Positions 1 through 7,838 of a stretch of 64,000 nucleotides of DNA are shown here, one piece after another. A model generated the notes under the pieces. That model was not told where the DNA came from and did not search any database. It was given only the letters and a program-made list of their open reading frames with translations. Where the stretch lies: NCBI RefSeq assembly GCF_010499245.1, contig NZ_JAAGOW010000001.1:2852001-2916000 (forward strand), read 5' to 3'. Position numbers and translations under genes: made by a program. Numbering within the stretch: position 1 is the stretch's first letter; the number at the start of each line of letters is the position of its first letter. This DNA is from Variovorax sp. WS11. Lineage in GTDB: Bacteria > Pseudomonadota > Gammaproteobacteria > Burkholderiales > Burkholderiaceae_C.

Positions 1-136
1 CATTGGGCGCCGAAAACTGATTGTCGCTTGAGCCGCCGTCACAAAAAGTCAGGTCGCCGGCGGAGTGTCCAGGACACGATTGTTACCAACTGATCAGGTG
101 AACTTCCTTTGTTCGATCTGATGAGGAGACGGGCCC

Positions 137-598
137 ATGAGTAGTGAAGACTATGTCGAGCTGGTTCAGGATCTTTGCGAGGAGCTGGAACTCGGCGACG
201 CCGGCGAGTTCCTGGATCGGGGCTTGCTGCAGGTGAACGACACGTTGGTCGCCATCGAGTATCTCGAGGAGCGCGATGAAATTCGCCTGCTCGCGGATCT
301 CGGAGAGATCGAGGAAGGCATCGACCGGCACGCGATGCTGGAGCTGCTCCTGGAAGCCAACCTCGGCAACACCAGCTTGTATTTGCCGACTTTCAGCGTG
401 CACCCCGAGAACCATCACCCCGTGGTGGCCTACCACATCCCTCTGCCGGTCTTGCTGGAGGAAGACGTCGATCTCGCATTCGTGCTCACGGAGCAGCTGA
501 TCCCGTTGCTGGACGATTGGAAGCTCAGGTTGCAGGAGGCACTCGACAGTGATTCATCCGGTGTCGACCCCTTGCCTCTTCCTGGCTCGTTGGTTTGA
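137..598 (+). CDS. CesT-type T3SS chaperone (copy A)
   Basis: A 153-residue acidic protein with the look of the CesT/Tir-chaperone family: an N-terminal helix (EDYVELVQDLCEEL), alternating strands in the middle (EIRLLADLG, LYLPTFSVHPE, VVAYHIPLP) and a C-terminal helix (LIPLLDDWKLRLQEAL). Such proteins are small dimeric cytoplasmic chaperones that keep T3SS substrates secretion-competent. The ATG is preceded by GAGGAG at 122-127. A clear paralogue of the same length lies at 919-1380, with a small gene between them, so the pair may form a heterodimer. No T3SS apparatus gene is visible in the window. Family assignment is from fold-level pattern, not an exact match; the substrate is unknown but the downstream proteins are the natural candidates. 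Confidence 0.7.
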   Translation: MSSEDYVELVQDLCEELELGDAGEFLDRGLLQVNDTLVAIEYLEERDEIRLLADLGEIEEGIDRHAMLELLLEANLGNTSLYLPTFSVHPENHHPVVAYHIPLPVLLEEDVDLAFVLTEQLIPLLDDWKLRLQEALDSDSSGVDPLPLPGSLV

Positions 599-616
599 AA
601 AACAAGGAGACTCGTG

Positions 617-922
617 ATGCCCGTGTTCCAAACCAGCAACCGGATTCCTTCACAGTACCAGACGAAAAAAAAATATCCCCGGGCCATGCCGTCGGTAGGG
701 GGCAAGCTGCCACCAAGTCATTTCTTTAAAGCGGTCAAAGGGAAGGCGGGGTTTGGATTTTCTCCGCGATTGCCCGCAGTGAGGCTCTTTCCGGTGAATC
801 CCCATGCAGACATAGAGGAGGCCGAGGAAGGCACAGAGTGGCCCGAGACAGACATTCAGATCAACGCCCAACTCGATGCCGTCCTCAATGAGTCAGCACC
901 AGATCCAGTCGTGCAGCCGTGA
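617..922 (+). CDS. small hypothetical protein between the two chaperones
   Basis: A 101-residue protein I do not recognise. The N-terminal half is basic (QTKKKYPRAMP, KAVKGKAGF) and proline-rich, the C-terminal third acidic (EEAEEGTEW). No signal peptide or membrane segment. The ATG at 617 follows AAGGAG (604-609); a GTG directly before it at 614 is an alternative start. The stop overlaps the GTG start of the next chaperone (GTGA at 919-922), which implies translational coupling. Its position between two CesT-like genes makes it a candidate small substrate or accessory of that system, but this is inference from position only. Confidence 0.6.
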   Translation: MPVFQTSNRIPSQYQTKKKYPRAMPSVGGKLPPSHFFKAVKGKAGFGFSPRLPAVRLFPVNPHADIEEAEEGTEWPETDIQINAQLDAVLNESAPDPVVQP

Positions 923-1380
923 GCAGGGAAGACTACGTCGAGCTGATGCAGGATTTCTGCAAAGCGATCGGCTTCGAGGAAGTAGGCGAGCTGCTGCACC
1001 AAGGTGTTCTGCAACTGGACGATACGCTCATCGGCATCGAGTACCTGGATGCGAGAAAAGAGATTCGCCTGCTCATGGACCTAGGGGACATGGAGGCGGA
1101 GGAAGACAGGGTAGCGCTGTTCTCTGTGCTGCTGGAATTCAATTCGAGCAACAACGGGCTGTACTTGCCGATCTTCAGCATGCATCCCGAAAGCGGGCAC
1201 GTGATCGTGGCGTATCACCTGCCCCTGAAGATCCTGCGCGATCAAAGCATCGGCCTCGCCTTCGTGCTCGACGAGCAATTGATCCCGCTGCTCGACGAAT
1301 GGAAGTCTGCCATTCGGCAAGCGCTCGATGATGTGCGATCCAACAGCGAAGCTTTGCTCCCAATCGGAACACTTGCCTGA
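919..1380 (+). CDS. CesT-type T3SS chaperone (copy B)
   Basis: 153 residues, the same length as the protein at 137-598 and clearly related to it along the whole length (shared EDYVEL, EIRLL-DLG, GLYLP-FS-HPE, VAYH-PL, LAFVL-EQLIPLLD-WK). It has the same CesT-like layout of helix, strands and C-terminal helix. The start is GTG at 919, inside the stop of the small gene upstream, so expression probably depends on ribosomes arriving from that gene. Tandem paralogous chaperones of equal length are known to form heterodimers in some T3SS loci; whether this pair does so is inference. Confidence 0.7.
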   Translation: MSREDYVELMQDFCKAIGFEEVGELLHQGVLQLDDTLIGIEYLDARKEIRLLMDLGDMEAEEDRVALFSVLLEFNSSNNGLYLPIFSMHPESGHVIVAYHLPLKILRDQSIGLAFVLDEQLIPLLDEWKSAIRQALDDVRSNSEALLPIGTLA

Positions 1381-1397
1381 ACAAAAGGACGTTTGCC

Positions 1398-1958
1398 ATG
1401 CGCGCCGCCAGTCTCCAAGCCACACCTCGTGTCCTGCATCTCAACGAGAATCATGGCGACAGGTCGACGAGCCAAGCCAGAGAAGCGACCGTCCGACGCG
1501 TCAAGCTTGTCAAACAGCCCGCTGAGCTTTTCAACCGGCAACATGCACGCCTCCTGGCCCGCAGGAACGCCGATGAAGTCGGCTTTCTCAATCAAGCTGA
1601 CGAACTCAAGGCGTCTGACCTGTTCAACCCCGTGCCCGACGATCACGCCGCGAAGCAGCAGGAAGCCAGGCAGGCTGTTTCCTTCGGAATTGACCCGGAG
1701 ATATTGAAGGCGCAAAGAGCGAGAGGCGAGGCAGCGTTTTCTCTGCACTACGGATTGGCAAAGCAGCTGCAGAAGAAAAAAGCCACCAGCAAGCGCTACC
1801 AGAAAATAGAGAAGACCTTCGTCGACCGCAGCGGTAAGCTTCAGAAGGTTTTCGAAGTGGTCAGGATCAAAAAGACCAGAGTCCAGCGCTTCACGGACTG
1901 GCAGACCGAAGCAGGAGCGACAGTACAGAATGGCCTCATACCAACTCGCGTTCAATAG
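1398..1958 (+). CDS. hypothetical basic protein, 3' end altered by IS630
   Basis: 186 residues, rich in Lys, Arg, Gln and Ala, predicted mostly helical; I do not recognise a family. Start ATG at 1398 follows the chaperone after 17 bases, preceded by AAAGGA (1383-1388). The IS630 insertion begins at 1941, so the last residues (PTRVQ) come from the IS end. Removing the IS and one TA copy restores a reading of ...GLI-SIA and a TAG at 3077-3079, so the native protein differed only in its last few residues and is probably still functional. Its place after two CesT-like genes suggests a secreted or accessory protein of the same system, but nothing in the sequence proves it. Confidence 0.6.
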   Translation: MRAASLQATPRVLHLNENHGDRSTSQAREATVRRVKLVKQPAELFNRQHARLLARRNADEVGFLNQADELKASDLFNPVPDDHAAKQQEARQAVSFGIDPEILKAQRARGEAAFSLHYGLAKQLQKKKATSKRYQKIEKTFVDRSGKLQKVFEVVRIKKTRVQRFTDWQTEAGATVQNGLIPTRVQ

Positions 1959-1999
1959 ATTAGATATCATGTCATTCCACGAACTTCAAGGAGTCGTGG

Positions 2000-2524
2000 A
2001 TGAAGACATTGATCGTGGGTGATAGGCCGACTGTTGAGCGCCTGGCGGAGCGGCTCAAGCGAGCCGGCAGTCATGCGGAGTACCAGCGCATCCAGTGCGT
2101 GCTCATCCGTGCGACGCTGGGCAGTTCAGCCGCGCAGATCGCCGAGTTGCTGGGCTGGTCCACAGCGACGGTGCATGTCTTGCACTCGCGCTGGTCGAAG
2201 GAGGGAGATGCCATCTTCGAGCTGCGCGGGCGTGGCGGCAGGCATCACCAACACCTCAGCCCAGAGCAAGAGCAGCAACTTCTGGCGCCATTCGTCAAGC
2301 GTGCCGAGGCGGGCGGCATGCTGACGGTGGCGGAGATCCAGCAGGCCTACCAGGAACAACTGGGCAAGCAGGTGGCCCCCTCTACGGTCTACCGGCTTCT
2401 GGATCGCCACGGTTGGCGCAAGGTGGTGCCGCGCCCACGGCACCCCAAGGCAGACGTGGCGGCGCAGGCCGCCTTTAAAAAAACTGCGCCGCACGGTACG
2501 CCAAGAGGTCGAGCGCCAGGCTGA
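2000..2524 (+). CDS. IS630 transposase, first frame (DNA-binding part)
   Basis: 174 residues. The N-terminal part carries helix-turn-helix patterns (AAQIAELLGWSTATVHVLHSRW, then STVYRLLDRHGWRK) that bind the IS ends. AAGGAG at 1988-1993 precedes the ATG. The frame runs past TTTAAAAAAAC at 2474-2484 and stops 40 bases later. The catalytic part lies in the +1 frame, open from 2325 to 3065, so a full transposase needs a frameshift or transcriptional slippage, most likely loss of one A in the A7 run. Confidence 0.9.
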   Translation: MKTLIVGDRPTVERLAERLKRAGSHAEYQRIQCVLIRATLGSSAAQIAELLGWSTATVHVLHSRWSKEGDAIFELRGRGGRHHQHLSPEQEQQLLAPFVKRAEAGGMLTVAEIQQAYQEQLGKQVAPSTVYRLLDRHGWRKVVPRPRHPKADVAAQAAFKKTAPHGTPRGRAPG

Positions 2525-2537
2525 ACGTGGGCGCCAA

Positions 2538-3065
2538 GTGCGCCTGATGTTCCAGGACGAAGGCCGATTCGGCTTGTTGGGCAGCCCTCGGCGCTGCTGG
2601 GCACCTCACGGCACACGCCCGGTGGTCGGTGCGCGACTGGAGCGCAAGTACATCTACGCCTTCAGCGCCGTCAGCCCGCACGACGGCGTGCTGGACAGCC
2701 TCGTGCTGCCCTGGGTCAGCGCCGAGACAATGTCGCTGTTCCTGAGCGAGGTCGCGCAGCGCCACGCCGCGGAATTCATCGTGATGGTCATGGATCAAGC
2801 AGGCTGGCACATCGCCGGTGATCTCGCCGTGCCGCAGAACATGCGCGTGATCTTCCTGCCCCCGTACAGCCCGGAGCTGAACCCCGCCGAGCACTTGTGG
2901 GAGTCGCTGCGCGAGGACTGCTTCGCCAACCACGTCTTCGCCAATCTGGACGCCGTCGAGAGCACCCTGACCAACGGACTCGTCGCCCTCGAATCCAATC
3001 CTACGCGAACCCATTCAATGACCGGGTTCAAATGGATAACTTCTATATCTTTGAACGCGAGTTAG
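2538..3065 (+). CDS. IS630 transposase, second frame (DDE catalytic part)
   Basis: Carries the DDE catalytic triad of IS630/Tc1-mariner transposases: Asp in FQDEGRFG, Asp in VMDQAGWH and Glu in the family hallmark LPPYSPELNPAEHLW. The frame is open upstream to 2325 and overlaps the first frame through the A7 run, so the ATG at 2538 is only a formal start; the native product is likely a fusion with the first frame. The TAG stop lies inside the right inverted repeat. Residues near the C-terminus differ from copy 2 at two positions. Confidence 0.9.
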   Translation: MRLMFQDEGRFGLLGSPRRCWAPHGTRPVVGARLERKYIYAFSAVSPHDGVLDSLVLPWVSAETMSLFLSEVAQRHAAEFIVMVMDQAGWHIAGDLAVPQNMRVIFLPPYSPELNPAEHLWESLREDCFANHVFANLDAVESTLTNGLVALESNPTRTHSMTGFKWITSISLNAS

Positions 3066-3096
3066 TATCAATCGCATAGGCCAGCGTGGGCGCCAA

Positions 3097-4977
3097 ATGG
3101 GCGGAAAACTGGTCGGCAAACGTAAGACCGGCAGCAACTACCTGAGCGCCAAGGGCACTGAAGGTCTGGTGACCGGCAAGAAGACCCTGCCACTGGACAA
3201 CGTCGGGGTCGCCTATGGCGGAGTAGCGCAAGCCAACCGCATTGTTGCCGCCTCTGCCTCGGGCCTGGGCCAGCCAGTCGTCGCGGCCGGCGCCGGCGTG
3301 CTCGGCGGCGCGCTGAGCTGTGTCGCGCCGGTGCTATCGGTCGCCGGTGCATTAGTCGCAGCGGAAGGTCTCTCGTCGCTTATGAGCGACCAGGACAAAG
3401 CAAAAGCGAACGTGCTGCATGGCGTCAACGACGCCGGGCGCTTTTGGCACTATCTTGCAGAAGCGAACTCCGAGGAGGCGGACCTTTTCCTGGACTTCGA
3501 TCAAAGCGCCTTGAAGGTGTTCAAGCCCACCAAGAAAGAACTCGCAGAGACTAAGGAGTTCAATCCGATTAAGAAAGAACTCGCAGAGATGAATGGGGCC
3601 AAGGCCGGCGCCGCCAATCAGGTGGTTCAGCAGGTGGCATCCGCCGTATCGGCAGGCGCAGCGATCACCAGCCTGGCCGCGCCCGCGGTTGCGATCGCGG
3701 CCCCTGCCGCCGCGGTATTGGCGCCGCTTGCCGCTGTCGGCGGGGGCATCGATGTTTACAAGGGGGTGCAGGAACACCTGCGCCAATCGGACCAGAAGCA
3801 GTGGGCCGAGCAGCGCAAAACTGCAATGGACAAGGTCCTGAAGGAGGTGAACGAGGAGCATCCCGACTACCCACTCCTGGTGGGCATCGTGCACAGTCTG
3901 GCCGGATGGCAGGACAAGGTGATTCGCCAAATGGAACGGGAGAAAGGTTTTGCCGAAACACACATCTTCACGGGTGGTGGGGCCGTCGGCGGCATGACGG
4001 CACTGGGAGTGACGGCATGTCTGGTCCTGGGCAGCGTCGTCGTCGCACCGTTGCTCGGTCCGGCCGGGATAATCGCTGCCGTGCCTGGGCTCGTCTGGGG
4101 AGGCGTGGCAGCCAAGCGCGGCTACGAGCAACACCGGATCGAGCACAAATCCAAGTGGCGCCAGCGGGCTGCACGCGTCCTGGGCTTCGAGATGTCCCGC
4201 GAGGAACTGGAGCAGAAGCTGGCCGGTACGCACGAGAACGATTCCAGGCTGCACGTGGCATTCCAGGAGGGCGAGTACCTGCCTGAAAAGGAGCCCTTCG
4301 CCGGCAGCCGGGAGATGGACTTCGATGCCCGCGACAACGAGTACCTGGGACTTCATGCGTTGGCGCTTCGGGTCCAGGATCTGGTCTTGAAGGGAGGCGG
4401 CTACGACCCCCAATCTCCCTTCATGAAGCTTCTGGAGGCCGTCGGCATCGACGCGATCAGGCTGCTTGCCATCTGCAAGGCGGCCTCGGCCAGGCCGGCG
4501 GATATGCAACTGGACTACATCAAGTCGAGGATCGCACCCCGGCTGGACATAAAAATGCGAATGCAAGGCGAGCTTCAGCAGGAGCAGGCCCTGCCCCATG
4601 TGTCGGTCTTTCTCGGGCATTTCCGGAAAGCACTGTCGACCGTTCGGGAGCGCTACAAGGAGGGGGGCGGTTCGGCTGACCTCCATGCGGAGATTCGCGA
4701 GGATTTGGGCAAGCTCTATCCCGACCCGCAGGCAGGCTTGCAGGCCTTCGACAGTGCCATCGGGACTTTCCTGGCAAAGGTGCAGTCGCAGAACCTTCCT
4801 GAGACACCGTTCTTGAAAATGCTGAAGGGGTTCGCCGACTATTCCGCGCAGCTGCCGGCCGAGCAATTGGCCGCGAAGAAGACGGCCGCCGAGGAAGCGC
4901 AACGACTCGTTTTCCAGCAAATGGCCGACGCAACGACATTGGTCGCCAAGGCCACCCCGCCGACATCAGGCGCCTGA
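3097..4977 (+). CDS. 626-residue protein with three hydrophobic blocks, candidate T3SS substrate
   Basis: Not recognised as a known family. Visible features: a polar basic N-terminus (1-45), Ala/Gly/Val-rich hydrophobic blocks at about 48-95, 178-220 and 293-340, and a soluble, charged C-terminal half (350-626). Residues 141-165 hold two copies of a 13-residue unit (F-x-P-x-K-K-E-L-A-E), encoded around 3523-3600. No signal peptide. Large proteins with membrane-inserting hairpins next to CesT-like chaperone genes recall T3SS translocators and membrane-targeted effectors, so that is the working guess. There is no clear ribosome-binding site before the ATG. Before the IS630 insertion the upstream gene would have stopped only 17 bases away, so translation was probably coupled and may now be reduced. 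Confidence 0.6.
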   Translation: MGGKLVGKRKTGSNYLSAKGTEGLVTGKKTLPLDNVGVAYGGVAQANRIVAASASGLGQPVVAAGAGVLGGALSCVAPVLSVAGALVAAEGLSSLMSDQDKAKANVLHGVNDAGRFWHYLAEANSEEADLFLDFDQSALKVFKPTKKELAETKEFNPIKKELAEMNGAKAGAANQVVQQVASAVSAGAAITSLAAPAVAIAAPAAAVLAPLAAVGGGIDVYKGVQEHLRQSDQKQWAEQRKTAMDKVLKEVNEEHPDYPLLVGIVHSLAGWQDKVIRQMEREKGFAETHIFTGGGAVGGMTALGVTACLVLGSVVVAPLLGPAGIIAAVPGLVWGGVAAKRGYEQHRIEHKSKWRQRAARVLGFEMSREELEQKLAGTHENDSRLHVAFQEGEYLPEKEPFAGSREMDFDARDNEYLGLHALALRVQDLVLKGGGYDPQSPFMKLLEAVGIDAIRLLAICKAASARPADMQLDYIKSRIAPRLDIKMRMQGELQQEQALPHVSVFLGHFRKALSTVRERYKEGGGSADLHAEIREDLGKLYPDPQAGLQAFDSAIGTFLAKVQSQNLPETPFLKMLKGFADYSAQLPAEQLAAKKTAAEEAQRLVFQQMADATTLVAKATPPTSGA

Positions 4978-5079
4978 ACCCAATGCTGGTCTGTGCGGGC
5001 ATGGTGGCCGCTTTAAGCCGCGGACGACCATCCCATTGGGGACCGACCACGGCCGAACAAACCCGCTTTCAGGGTTGTC

Positions 5080-5093
5080 CCTGTATAGACAGG
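5080..5093 (+). promoter_or_regulatory. HutC-type operator upstream of the importer operon
   Basis: CCTGTATAGACAGG, a near-palindrome (CCTGT..ACAGG arms). It matches the site before hutH (8667-8680) at 13 of 14 positions and resembles the TGTATA-type palindromes known for HutC-family GntR repressors. It lies 92 bases before the substrate-binding protein gene, in the transcription unit that also encodes HutC, so HutC is probably autoregulated and released by urocanate, as in other hut systems. Confidence 0.7.
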
Positions 5094-5141
5094 TGCATCG
5101 CAGTCATCAACAATCGGCCCACGCTGAAGCAGCTCCTGCGC

Positions 5142-5161
5142 AGCTCGGCCGGGCTTTTTTT
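5142..5161 (+). terminator. possible hairpin plus U-run
   Basis: AGCTCGG/CCGGGCT self-complementary stretch followed by seven T residues, 24 bases before the start of the substrate-binding protein gene and downstream of the operator. It resembles a weak rho-independent terminator. As it lies between operator and first gene it could attenuate the importer operon or end readthrough from the 626-residue gene. The stem leaves little loop, so this is tentative. Confidence 0.3.
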
Positions 5162-5184
5162 CAAAACGCGACGGAGAAACCTCG

Positions 5185-6150
5185 ATGCTCAAGCCATTTC
5201 AAACAACCGCCTCGCTGCTCGCGGCAGGCCTCTGCGCCGCAGGCATGGCGGCCAGCGCCGATGCCCAGGAAAGCAAGATCACCCTCGGCATGTCCGGCTG
5301 GACCGGCTTTGCCCCGCTCTCCCTGGCCGACAAGGCCGGCATCTTCAAGAAGAACGGGCTCGACGTGGAGATCAAGATGATCCCGCAGAAGGACCGCCAT
5401 CTGGCCCTGGCCTCCGGCGCCATCCAGTGCGCGGCCACCACCGTCGAGACGCACGTGGCCTGGAACGCCAACGGCGTGCCGATCGTGCAGATCTTCCAGA
5501 TGGACAAGTCCTACGGCGCCGACGGCATCGCGGTGCGCAATGACGTCAAGTCCTTCGCCGACCTCAAGGGCAAGACCATCGGCGTGAGCGCCCCCGGCAC
5601 CGCGCCCTTCTTCGGCCTGGCCTGGATGCTCAGCAAGAACGGCATGTCGCTGAAGGACGTGAAGACCGTCTCGCTCGAGCCCCAGCCCGCCGCCCAGGCC
5701 TTCGTCGCCGGCCAGAACGATGCCGCCATGACCTACGAGCCCTATCTTTCGACCGTGCGCGCCAACCCGCAGGCCGGCAAGATCCTCGCCACCACGCTCG
5801 ACTATCCGATGGTGATGGACACCGTGGGCTGCGCGCCCACCTGGCTCAAGGCCAACGCCAAGGCCGCGCAGGCCCTGACCAACTCGTACTTCGAGGCGCT
5901 GGAGATGATCAAGAGCGACCCGGCCAAAGCCAACGATCTGATGGGCTCGGCCGTCAAGCAGAGCGGCGAGCAGTTCGCCAAGTCCTCGGCCTACCTGCGC
6001 TGGCAAGACAAGGCGGCCAACCAGAAGTTCTTCGCGGGCGAGCTCACCCAGTTCATGAAGGAATCGGTGCCGATCCTGCTGGAGGCCGGCGTGATCCGCA
6101 AGGCGCCCGACGATCTCGCGGCGACCTTCGACGCGAGCTTCATCAAGTAA
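5185..6150 (+). CDS. ABC transporter substrate-binding protein (NitT/TauT type)
   Basis: 321 residues with a clear signal peptide (hydrophobic 9-24, cleavage after ASADA) and an SsuA/TauA-like periplasmic fold (KITLGMSGWTGFAPLSLADKAGIFKKNGLDV, DLKGKTIGVSAPGT). GGAGAAA precedes the ATG. It heads an operon with a permease and ATPase, followed by hutC, and a HutC-like operator lies upstream. This context suggests histidine, urocanate or a related imidazole compound as substrate rather than sulfonates or nitrate; that is inference. The family is certain, the ligand is not. Confidence 0.88.
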   Translation: MLKPFQTTASLLAAGLCAAGMAASADAQESKITLGMSGWTGFAPLSLADKAGIFKKNGLDVEIKMIPQKDRHLALASGAIQCAATTVETHVAWNANGVPIVQIFQMDKSYGADGIAVRNDVKSFADLKGKTIGVSAPGTAPFFGLAWMLSKNGMSLKDVKTVSLEPQPAAQAFVAGQNDAAMTYEPYLSTVRANPQAGKILATTLDYPMVMDTVGCAPTWLKANAKAAQALTNSYFEALEMIKSDPAKANDLMGSAVKQSGEQFAKSSAYLRWQDKAANQKFFAGELTQFMKESVPILLEAGVIRKAPDDLAATFDASFIK

Positions 6151-6184
6151 GAACGCGGCACACGAACCTGCCAGGGCCACTGCC

Positions 6185-7045
6185 ATGCAAGCGACCACCG
6201 CCGTCCCCACCGCTGCGCCTGCAGCACCCGCCGCCATGCCGACCGCAGCAGCGCCCCGCCGGCGCCGCGGCATGGCGCCGCTCGAGCCCGTCAGCCCCCG
6301 CGCGCGCTGGATGCTGGGCCTGGGCTTCTTCGTCCTGTTCTTCGCGGTCTGGGCTGCGTTCACGCTGGGCGGCTTCGTGCCGCCCACCTTCCTCGCGAGC
6401 CCGGTGACGATGGTGAAGGAAGGCTACGGCCTCTTCACCGAGTTCAACTTCATCCACGACATCGGCATGACGGTGTGGCGCGTGGTCGGCGGCTTCGTGC
6501 TGGCGGCCATCGTCGCCGTGCCGCTGGGCATTGCCATGGGCGCCTACAAGCCCGTCGAGGCCTTCTTCGAGCCCTTCGTCTCCTTCTGCCGCTACCTGCC
6601 GGCCTCGGCCTTCATCCCGTTGCTGATCCTCTGGGCCGGCATCGGCGAGGCGCAAAAGCTGCTGGTGATCTTCATCGGCTCGGTGTTCCAGATCACGCTG
6701 ATGGTCGCCGTCACCGTGGGCGGCGCGCGCCGCGACCTGGTGGAGGCGGCCTACACGCTGGGTGCCAATAGCCGCGGCATCGTCGCGCGCGTGCTGATCC
6801 CCGGCGCCGCGCCGGGCATCGCCGAGACCCTGCGCCTGGTGCTGGGCTGGGCCTGGACCTACGTGATCGTCGCCGAGCTGATCGGCTCTTCCTCGGGCAT
6901 CGGCCACATGATCACCGACAGCCAGGCGCTGCTGAACACCGGCCAGATCATCTTCGGGATCATCGTCATCGGCGTGATCGGGCTGGTCTCCGACTTCGCC
7001 TTCAAGTTCCTCAACCGCCGTCTGTTCGCGTGGAGTGCCCTGTGA
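6185..7045 (+). CDS. ABC transporter permease (SsuC/TauC type)
   Basis: 286 residues, five to six membrane segments in the BPD_transp_1 layout, with the EAA loop (EAAYTLGANSRGIVARVLIPGAAPGI) that contacts the ATPase. An Ala/Pro-rich N-terminal tail of about 40 residues precedes the first helix; M30 would be an alternative start. The stop overlaps the ATG of the ATPase gene (TGATG at 7043-7047). Inner-membrane channel of the importer with the proteins at 5185 and 7045. Confidence 0.88.
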   Translation: MQATTAVPTAAPAAPAAMPTAAAPRRRRGMAPLEPVSPRARWMLGLGFFVLFFAVWAAFTLGGFVPPTFLASPVTMVKEGYGLFTEFNFIHDIGMTVWRVVGGFVLAAIVAVPLGIAMGAYKPVEAFFEPFVSFCRYLPASAFIPLLILWAGIGEAQKLLVIFIGSVFQITLMVAVTVGGARRDLVEAAYTLGANSRGIVARVLIPGAAPGIAETLRLVLGWAWTYVIVAELIGSSSGIGHMITDSQALLNTGQIIFGIIVIGVIGLVSDFAFKFLNRRLFAWSAL

Positions 7046-7827
7046 TGCAAAGCCAGCTCTCGATCCGCAGCGTCTCCCGCACTTTCACCGGCAACCGCGG
7101 CCAGCGCACGCAGGCGCTGCTGCCCATCGACTTCGAGGTGCGCGAGAACGACTTCGTCACCATCCTCGGCCCCTCCGGCTGCGGCAAGTCCACGCTGTTG
7201 CGCATCGTCGCGGGCCTGGACGATCCGAGCGAAGGCCGCGTGCTGCTCGACGGCCAGCCCATCGAAGGGCCGGGCGCCGACCGCGGCATGGTGTTCCAGA
7301 GCTACACGCTCTTCCCCTGGCTCACCATCGCGCAGAACATCCGCTTCGGCCTGCGCGAGCGCGGCATGGGCGAGGGCGCGCAGAAGGAGCGCAGCGACTA
7401 CTTCATCGCCAAGGTGGGCCTGCGCGGCTTCGAGAACCACTACCCCAAGCAGCTCTCGGGCGGCATGCAGCAGCGCACCGCGATCGCGCGGGCGCTCGCC
7501 AACGACCCGAAGATCCTGTTGCTCGACGAGCCCTTCGGCGCACTCGACAACCAGACCCGCGTGCTGATGCAGGAGCTGTTGCTGGGCATCTGGGAATCGG
7601 CGCAGAAGACGGTGCTCTTCGTCACCCACGACATCGACGAAGCCATCTTCATGGCCAACCGCGTGGCGGTGTTCAGCGCGCGGCCGGGCCGCATCAAGAG
7701 CGAGATCGCGGTCGACTTCCCGCATCCGCGGCACTACACCATCAAGACCTCGCCCGAGTTCATGGACATCAAGGCGCGACTCACCGAGGAGATCCGCGCC
7801 GAGTCCATGGCCGCGGCCGAACACTGA
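7045..7827 (+). CDS. ABC transporter ATP-binding protein
   Basis: 260 residues with Walker A (GPSGCGKST), Q-loop (VFQSYTLFPWLT), signature LSGGMQQR, Walker B (ILLLDEPFGALD) and the H-loop (FVTHDIDEA), as in the nitrate/sulfonate/taurine importer ATPases. The start is the ATG in the TGATG overlap with the permease; a GTG at 7030 in the same frame would lie inside the permease gene. Energises the hut-associated importer. hutC follows after 11 bases, so all four genes are probably one transcript. Confidence 0.9.
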   Translation: MQSQLSIRSVSRTFTGNRGQRTQALLPIDFEVRENDFVTILGPSGCGKSTLLRIVAGLDDPSEGRVLLDGQPIEGPGADRGMVFQSYTLFPWLTIAQNIRFGLRERGMGEGAQKERSDYFIAKVGLRGFENHYPKQLSGGMQQRTAIARALANDPKILLLDEPFGALDNQTRVLMQELLLGIWESAQKTVLFVTHDIDEAIFMANRVAVFSARPGRIKSEIAVDFPHPRHYTIKTSPEFMDIKARLTEEIRAESMAAAEH

Positions 7828-7838
7828 AGAACGAAGCC

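Larger units (their letters stand above)
1941..3065 (+). mobile_element. IS630-family insertion sequence, copy 1
   Basis: 1125 bp bounded by a TA on each side (1939-1940 and 3066-3067), the target duplication typical of IS630. Terminal inverted repeats read ACTCGCGTTCAA at both ends (left 1944-1955; right as its reverse complement near 3048-3062). It holds two overlapping transposase frames joined by an A7 run at 2477-2483. A second copy in the same orientation lies at 40133-41257; I see two base differences, both near the right end (Ser to Pro and Ser to Phe in the second frame). It sits between the 186-residue gene and the 626-residue gene. Confidence 0.93.

Noticed and set aside
1..136. 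PIP-box (TTCG-N16-TTCG) or similar T3SS promoter before the first chaperone
   Set aside because: Only one TTCG is present near 112; no pair at the right spacing.
3352..4920. 522-codon minus-strand frame opposite the 626-residue gene
   Set aside because: No start signal and atypical composition; the plus-strand frame is longer, fits the operon and has coherent hydrophobic segments.
5185..7827. Taurine, sulfonate or nitrate importer
   Set aside because: Family resemblance exists, but the HutC operator and the linked hutC gene make a hut-related substrate more likely.
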